Below are positions 32,024 through 34,590 of a stretch of 34,590 nucleotides of DNA, piece by piece. The notes under the pieces were generated by a model. The model was not told where the DNA came from, searched no databases, and saw nothing but the letters and a program-made list of their open reading frames with translations. The stretch spans positions 1-34,590 of the forward strand of contig JALFVL010000006.1 of assembly GCA_022787165.1 (NCBI GenBank), read 5' to 3'. The position numbers and the translations under genes were made by a program. The stretch's first letter is position 1. The number at the start of each line of letters is the position of its first letter. This DNA is from Clostridiales bacterium (GTDB lineage Bacteria > Bacillota > Clostridia > Christensenellales > Aristaeellaceae).

Positions 32024-33057
32024 CCGCTTGACTCCTCTCTGTGCTCGAGCACAACAGCGTGCGCGACGCCAGGGATGCTCTCCCCCTGCATGGTGGTCGT
32101 CGGGCTGAGCAGTGCGCCGGTCGCCATGAAGACGATGCGATTCAGATGCCCCGCCGCGAGCTCCGGCAGCAGGTAGCCGCAGAGCATGCTCGCCGCGCAG
32201 CCGCAGCCGCTCCCGCCTGCATGCACATCCTGTCTCGCGGAAAAAATCTCGCAGCCACAGTCAAACAGCCTGTCCTCCCGCACATCGACGCCGCTCTGCC
32301 GGAGCAGCTCGATCAACAGATCCCGCCCATGATGGCCCAGATCGCCCGTGACCACCAGGTCATAGTCCTCAAAGCTGCGGTTCAGATCCTTCAAATGGGC
32401 GCAGAGCGTATCCGCCGCTGCCGGCGCCATCGCCGCGCCCATGTTGTTCGCGTCGGCAATGCCCAGGTCGATCACCCGCCCGCAGGTCGTATGCGTCAGG
32501 CACACCTTTGCGCCCTTCGCCGCCGCGCCCGAAGCCAGCATGACGGCGCCCGCGCCGGTCACGGTCCATTGTGCCGTCGGCGTCCGCTGGTTGCCCAGCT
32601 CAAGTGGGGCACGATACTGGCGCTCCGCCGTGCAGAAATGGCTGCATGTCGCCGCAATCAGCCTGTCCGCATAGCCGCCGTCCGCCAGCATGCCACCCAG
32701 CGAGAGCGATTCCGACATCGTGGAGCAGGCGCCGTACAGCCCATAAAACGGAATCTGCAGGTTCCGGGCCGCATAGCCGGCCGAGATGATCTGATTGAGC
32801 AGGTCGCCGCTCAGCAGCATCTGCACCTCGCTCATCTCCCGCTGCGCCTTGCGGGCACAAAGCGTGACCGCCGTCTCGAGCATCTTCCGCTCCGCGCTTT
32901 CAAAACTCGTCTCCCCGTTCAGCTCATCGCCTAGCACCTGGTCAAACCGGCCGCCATACGGCCCCTCCTGCTCCTTGCGCCCGACGATGCTCGCCCAGCT
33001 GACCACGCCAGGACGGTTGCCCAGCACGACCGTTCGTTCTCCCATCCTTCTGCTCAC
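32011..33057 (-). CDS. spoVAD: Stage V sporulation protein AD
   Basis: 348 residues with a thiolase fold that binds dipicolinic acid. Recognisable parts are VLGNRPGVVSWASIVGRKEQ, FYGLYGACSTMSESLSLG, WTVTGAGAVML and SGCGCAASMLCGYLLP. The start is GTG at 33057, which lies one base after the spoVAC stop; the ribosome site GGAGGTG is inside the end of spoVAC. An ATG four codons later has no site at proper distance. Confidence 0.95.
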   Translation of the reverse strand: MSRRMGERTVVLGNRPGVVSWASIVGRKEQEGPYGGRFDQVLGDELNGETSFESAERKMLETAVTLCARKAQREMSEVQMLLSGDLLNQIISAGYAARNLQIPFYGLYGACSTMSESLSLGGMLADGGYADRLIAATCSHFCTAERQYRAPLELGNQRTPTAQWTVTGAGAVMLASGAAAKGAKVCLTHTTCGRVIDLGIADANNMGAAMAPAAADTLCAHLKDLNRSFEDYDLVVTGDLGHHGRDLLIELLRQSGVDVREDRLFDCGCEIFSARQDVHAGGSGCGCAASMLCGYLLPELAAGHLNRIVFMATGALLSPTTTMQGESIPGVAHAVVLEHREESSGWRC

Positions 33058-33058
33058 T

Positions 33059-33535
33059 TCAGAGCACCTCCATGAAGAAGGCGATCAGCCCTACGACGAT
33101 GGAGGTGCAGATGCCATAGACCAGCACCGGCCCCGAGAGCGTGAACAGCTTCGCGCCCACACCCATGACCAGGCCTTCCCTTCTGAATTCCATCGCCGGC
33201 GCGACGACCGAGTTGGAAAAACCCGTGATGGGCACGATGCTGCCCGCCCCGGCATACTTGCCGATCTTGTCATATACGCCCAAGCCTGTCAGCAGCGCAG
33301 ACAGGAAGATCAGGCAAATGCTCGTTGCCGTCGCCGCGCTGGTCGCTCCCCAAAGCAGAACGCGGCTGAAGAACTCCATCAGCTCCTGTCCCAGCAGGCA
33401 TATGGCGCCTCCGACCCAAAAGGCGCGCCACAGGCCCGTCACCATGTCGCTCTTAGGGGAGAGCTTGTCGACGAGCTGCTTGTAGCGGCGGATCTTCTCC
33501 TGTTGTGCCTGACTTACCTCTTTGTCATTGCCCAT
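33059..33535 (-). CDS. spoVAC: Stage V sporulation protein AC
   Basis: 158 residues with a basic cytoplasmic head (QQEKIRRYKQLVDKLSPKSD) and four membrane segments carrying GKYAGAGSIVPITGFSNSVVAPAMEF. In Bacillus SpoVAC acts as a mechanosensitive channel for dipicolinic acid. GGGGAGGAG precedes the ATG. First recognised gene of the operon; spoVAA, AB and AF are absent, as is usual in Clostridia. Confidence 0.95.
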   Translation of the reverse strand: MGNDKEVSQAQQEKIRRYKQLVDKLSPKSDMVTGLWRAFWVGGAICLLGQELMEFFSRVLLWGATSAATATSICLIFLSALLTGLGVYDKIGKYAGAGSIVPITGFSNSVVAPAMEFRREGLVMGVGAKLFTLSGPVLVYGICTSIVVGLIAFFMEVL

Positions 33536-33662
33536 GATCTCCTCCCCTTTCGTTACGGATTTTTGCGCCCTGCGGCGGTTTCTTTACGCGCGTTTCCCGC
33601 GATCCTGGCCGCGCGACTGCCTCCAATGCATAGGGAATCAGATTATGCCGTTCGTGCACCAT
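33525..33662 (-). CDS. Possible 45-aa leader ORF of the spoVA operon
   Basis: A 45-codon frame with AAGGAG eight bases before its ATG at 33662, a better site than many real genes here, and a stop that overlaps the spoVAC start by 11 bases. The product begins MVHERHNLIPYALEAVARPG and becomes basic (RETRVKKPPQGAKIRN). I recognise no family. Translation could couple to spoVAC; or the frame may be the relic of a longer gene. Doubtful but worth noting. Confidence 0.35.
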   Translation of the reverse strand: MVHERHNLIPYALEAVARPGSRETRVKKPPQGAKIRNERGGDHGQ

Positions 33663-33687
33663 AGCATCGTCTCCTTTTCTCTGCACT

Positions 33688-33718
33688 CATTGTGCTCGCC
33701 CGGCAAGTTTTGTATTCA
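33688..33718 (-). promoter_or_regulatory. Possible forespore (sigma-G-like) promoter of spoVA
   Basis: On the minus strand TGAATA (33718-33713), 18 bases, then CACAATG (33694-33688), near the sigma-F/G form (GNATA ... CATNNTA). The -35 is good, the -10 imperfect. spoVA operons are under sigma-G in Bacillus, which supports the idea. Confidence 0.35.
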
Positions 33719-34045
33719 CTATCAAAACCGGCATGATGCCAGTTGCATTTCCGACCAAGTGATGAAAGTTCCGCTGCTTTGCGGTCGAGGCCGGAGCTTT
33801 GCAGAGGGACTTTCAGAGTAAACAGCTCGCTTCCGCGGACTGTCGCCCCCTCAGCATTTTCAAATCCCGTCTTGCGGTTTTTTGTCAAAAAGCGATGCAA
33901 CCGAGATCGACGTAATCGACAGGTCTGCGGTACGATCTGGTTGAAACTGGCAGGCCTCCGTTTCTTCTTTCAGACCTATTGAACTCCGTCAGAATAATCC
34001 TCCATGCCTTCAACTTAATCTGTTGCTGCTTTCATTCTTCCAAAG
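33719..34045. other. Gene-free stretch upstream of spoVA
   Basis: No supported gene on either strand. The only structure seen is an imperfect 9-bp inverted repeat, GAAAGTTCC (33764-33772) and GGGACTTTC (33806-33814), enclosing two GCTTTGC copies. An 85-codon minus frame (33643-33900) has no recognisable protein character and no ribosome site. Confidence 0.5.
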
Positions 34046-34296
34046 CCAAGTACAATATTGCACTCACCCGAAGACGCTCTGGGAACTGGGCGCATTGCCG
34101 GGCTAAAAAGAAATCAACCCCACATTTGTGGGTTTACTCTCCCGGGCGTTTCCCATCGCGCTCTCTTCCTCCGGGGAACTCGCATAGTCGCGGCCCTTTG
34201 GCCGCTCCCTGCGATTCCCGACACTCCGCCTGCCTGTTTCCGCCACTGGCGGCGGCAGGCTCCGGTCCCACTGGCGGCGCGCGATGGGAAACCTAA
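34046..34296. repeat. Structured intergenic repeat, copy A
   Basis: Starts CCAAGTACAAT; contains the 99-bp core 34173-34271, nearly identical to copy B. In the core, GGGAACTCGCA pairs with TGCGATTCCC (one bulge) around GCGGCC/GGCCGC; a second stem has GCCTGCC/GGCAGGC outside CCGCCA/TGGCGG. Compared with copy B it carries extra DNA before the core, including a CCCACA/TGTGGG hairpin (34119-34132) with a minus-strand T-tract. Confidence 0.8.
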
Positions 34297-34500
34297 CCAA
34301 GTACAATGTTGCACTTGGCTGAAGACGGCCTGGGAGCAGCTCTCTCCCGGGCGTTTTTCCCCATGCTGTATCGACCCGGGGAACTCGCATAGTCGCGGCC
34401 TCCGCCCGCTCCCTGCGATTCCCGACGCTCCGCCTGCCTGTTTCCGCCACTGGCGGCGGCAGGCTCCGGTCCCACCGGGCGCGCACGACTGGAAACCTAG
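34297..34500. repeat. Structured intergenic repeat, copy B
   Basis: 204 bp. It begins with a 22-bp near-perfect palindrome (34297-34318, CCAAGT... to ...ACTTGG, one mismatch) and has the 98-bp core 34378-34475, which matches copy A at nearly all positions. The inner arms differ from copy A in a way that keeps GCGG/CCGC pairing, so structure seems conserved. Confidence 0.8.
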
Positions 34501-34530
34501 CCAAGTACAATGTACACTCGTCTGGAGCAG
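34501..34530. repeat. Structured intergenic repeat, fragment C
   Basis: CCAAGTACAATGTACACT repeats the start of copies A and B, then diverges with no core. It marks the right border of copy B or a truncated third copy. Confidence 0.6.
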
Positions 34531-34565
34531 AACCCAAAAGAAAAAAAAATCCCGGATTCCAAATG

Positions 34566-34590
34566 AAAAACCCCAGACATTCGTCTGGGG
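34566..34590 (-). terminator. Intrinsic terminator for a gene beyond the right edge
   Basis: CCCCAGAC (34571-34578) and GTCTGGGG (34583-34590) pair; on the minus strand a five-T run follows. The stem touches the window edge, so the gene it serves is not visible. Confidence 0.75.

Noticed and set aside
34103..34537. Minus-strand frames inside the repeat copies (60-144 codons)
   Set aside because: They arise from the repeated, hairpin-rich core read in several frames; the same peptide recurs from both copies, and no ribosome site is present.
1..34590. CRISPR array, prophage, insertion sequence or defence island
   Set aside because: No regular short repeats with spacers, no cas, transposase, integrase or phage structural gene was seen; the only repeats are the structured copies at the right end and short palindromes.

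Overview
The window looks like chromosomal DNA of a GC-rich, endospore-forming anaerobe of the Bacillota, class Clostridia. The basis is the spore gene set (spoVAC-spoVAD-spoVAE, sleB-ypeB, a SpoIID-type hydrolase and a CbxX/SpoVK-type AAA ATPase), the non-mevalonate isoprenoid gene ispE, and clear sigma-A-like promoters with purine-rich Shine-Dalgarno sites. A gut Clostridia lineage such as Christensenellales or a relative is a guess from protein style; no rRNA or other marker is present to settle it. I saw no phage genes, transposase, integrase, CRISPR array, tRNA or rRNA. Very long open frames opposite real genes are a by-product of the high GC content.

Layout. 1-2.5 kb: a SPOR-domain protein cut by the left edge (minus), a duplicated Cys/His protein of the DUF6062 type and a GNAT acetyltransferase-kinase fusion (plus). 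2.4-6.4 kb (minus): a SpoIID/SH3-repeat wall protein, miaA and a 49-codon small gene. 6.5-8.0 kb: an ApbE-like flavin transferase (plus) converging on a probable independent small RNA (minus, strong promoter and terminator, 6S-like outline). 8.0-14.9 kb (minus): flippase, AAA ATPase, ABC-F ATPase, secreted alpha/beta hydrolase and a stalk-domain lipoprotein. 15.1-15.6 kb: an orphan 175-residue cysteine-rich protein (plus). 15.7-20.2 kb (minus): pepP-ispE, then a small membrane protein, sleB and ypeB. 20.5-21.2 kb: a YitT-type membrane protein (plus). 21.2-22.7 kb (minus): a penicillin-binding-protein-like serine hydrolase and a small Cys protein.

22.8-30.4 kb (minus) is a coherent hexuronate catabolism locus. 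In transcription order it reads class I mannose-6-phosphate isomerase, TRAP transporter P-Q-M subunits, mannonate dehydratase (uxuA), fructuronate reductase-type dehydrogenase (uxuB) and a GntR/FCD regulator. The TRAP system would import a sugar acid, UxuB and UxuA would convert fructuronate through mannonate to 2-keto-3-deoxygluconate, and the GntR protein probably senses the substrate. The isomerase (uxaC) and the KDG kinase/aldolase are not in the window. Two promoter regions carry operator-like repeats, and a hairpin after the binding-protein gene probably lowers expression of the membrane subunits.

30.7-31.5 kb: a membrane-anchored helical-repeat protein (plus). 31.6-33.5 kb (minus): the spoVAC-spoVAD-spoVAE operon for dipicolinic acid transport. 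33.7-34.6 kb has no convincing gene; it carries two long copies and a fragment of a strongly structured intergenic repeat, then a terminator for a gene beyond the right edge. No single complete undescribed system was found. The best leads are the small RNA, the structured repeat family, the cysteine-rich protein, the acetyltransferase-kinase fusion and the operator layout of the hexuronate operon.
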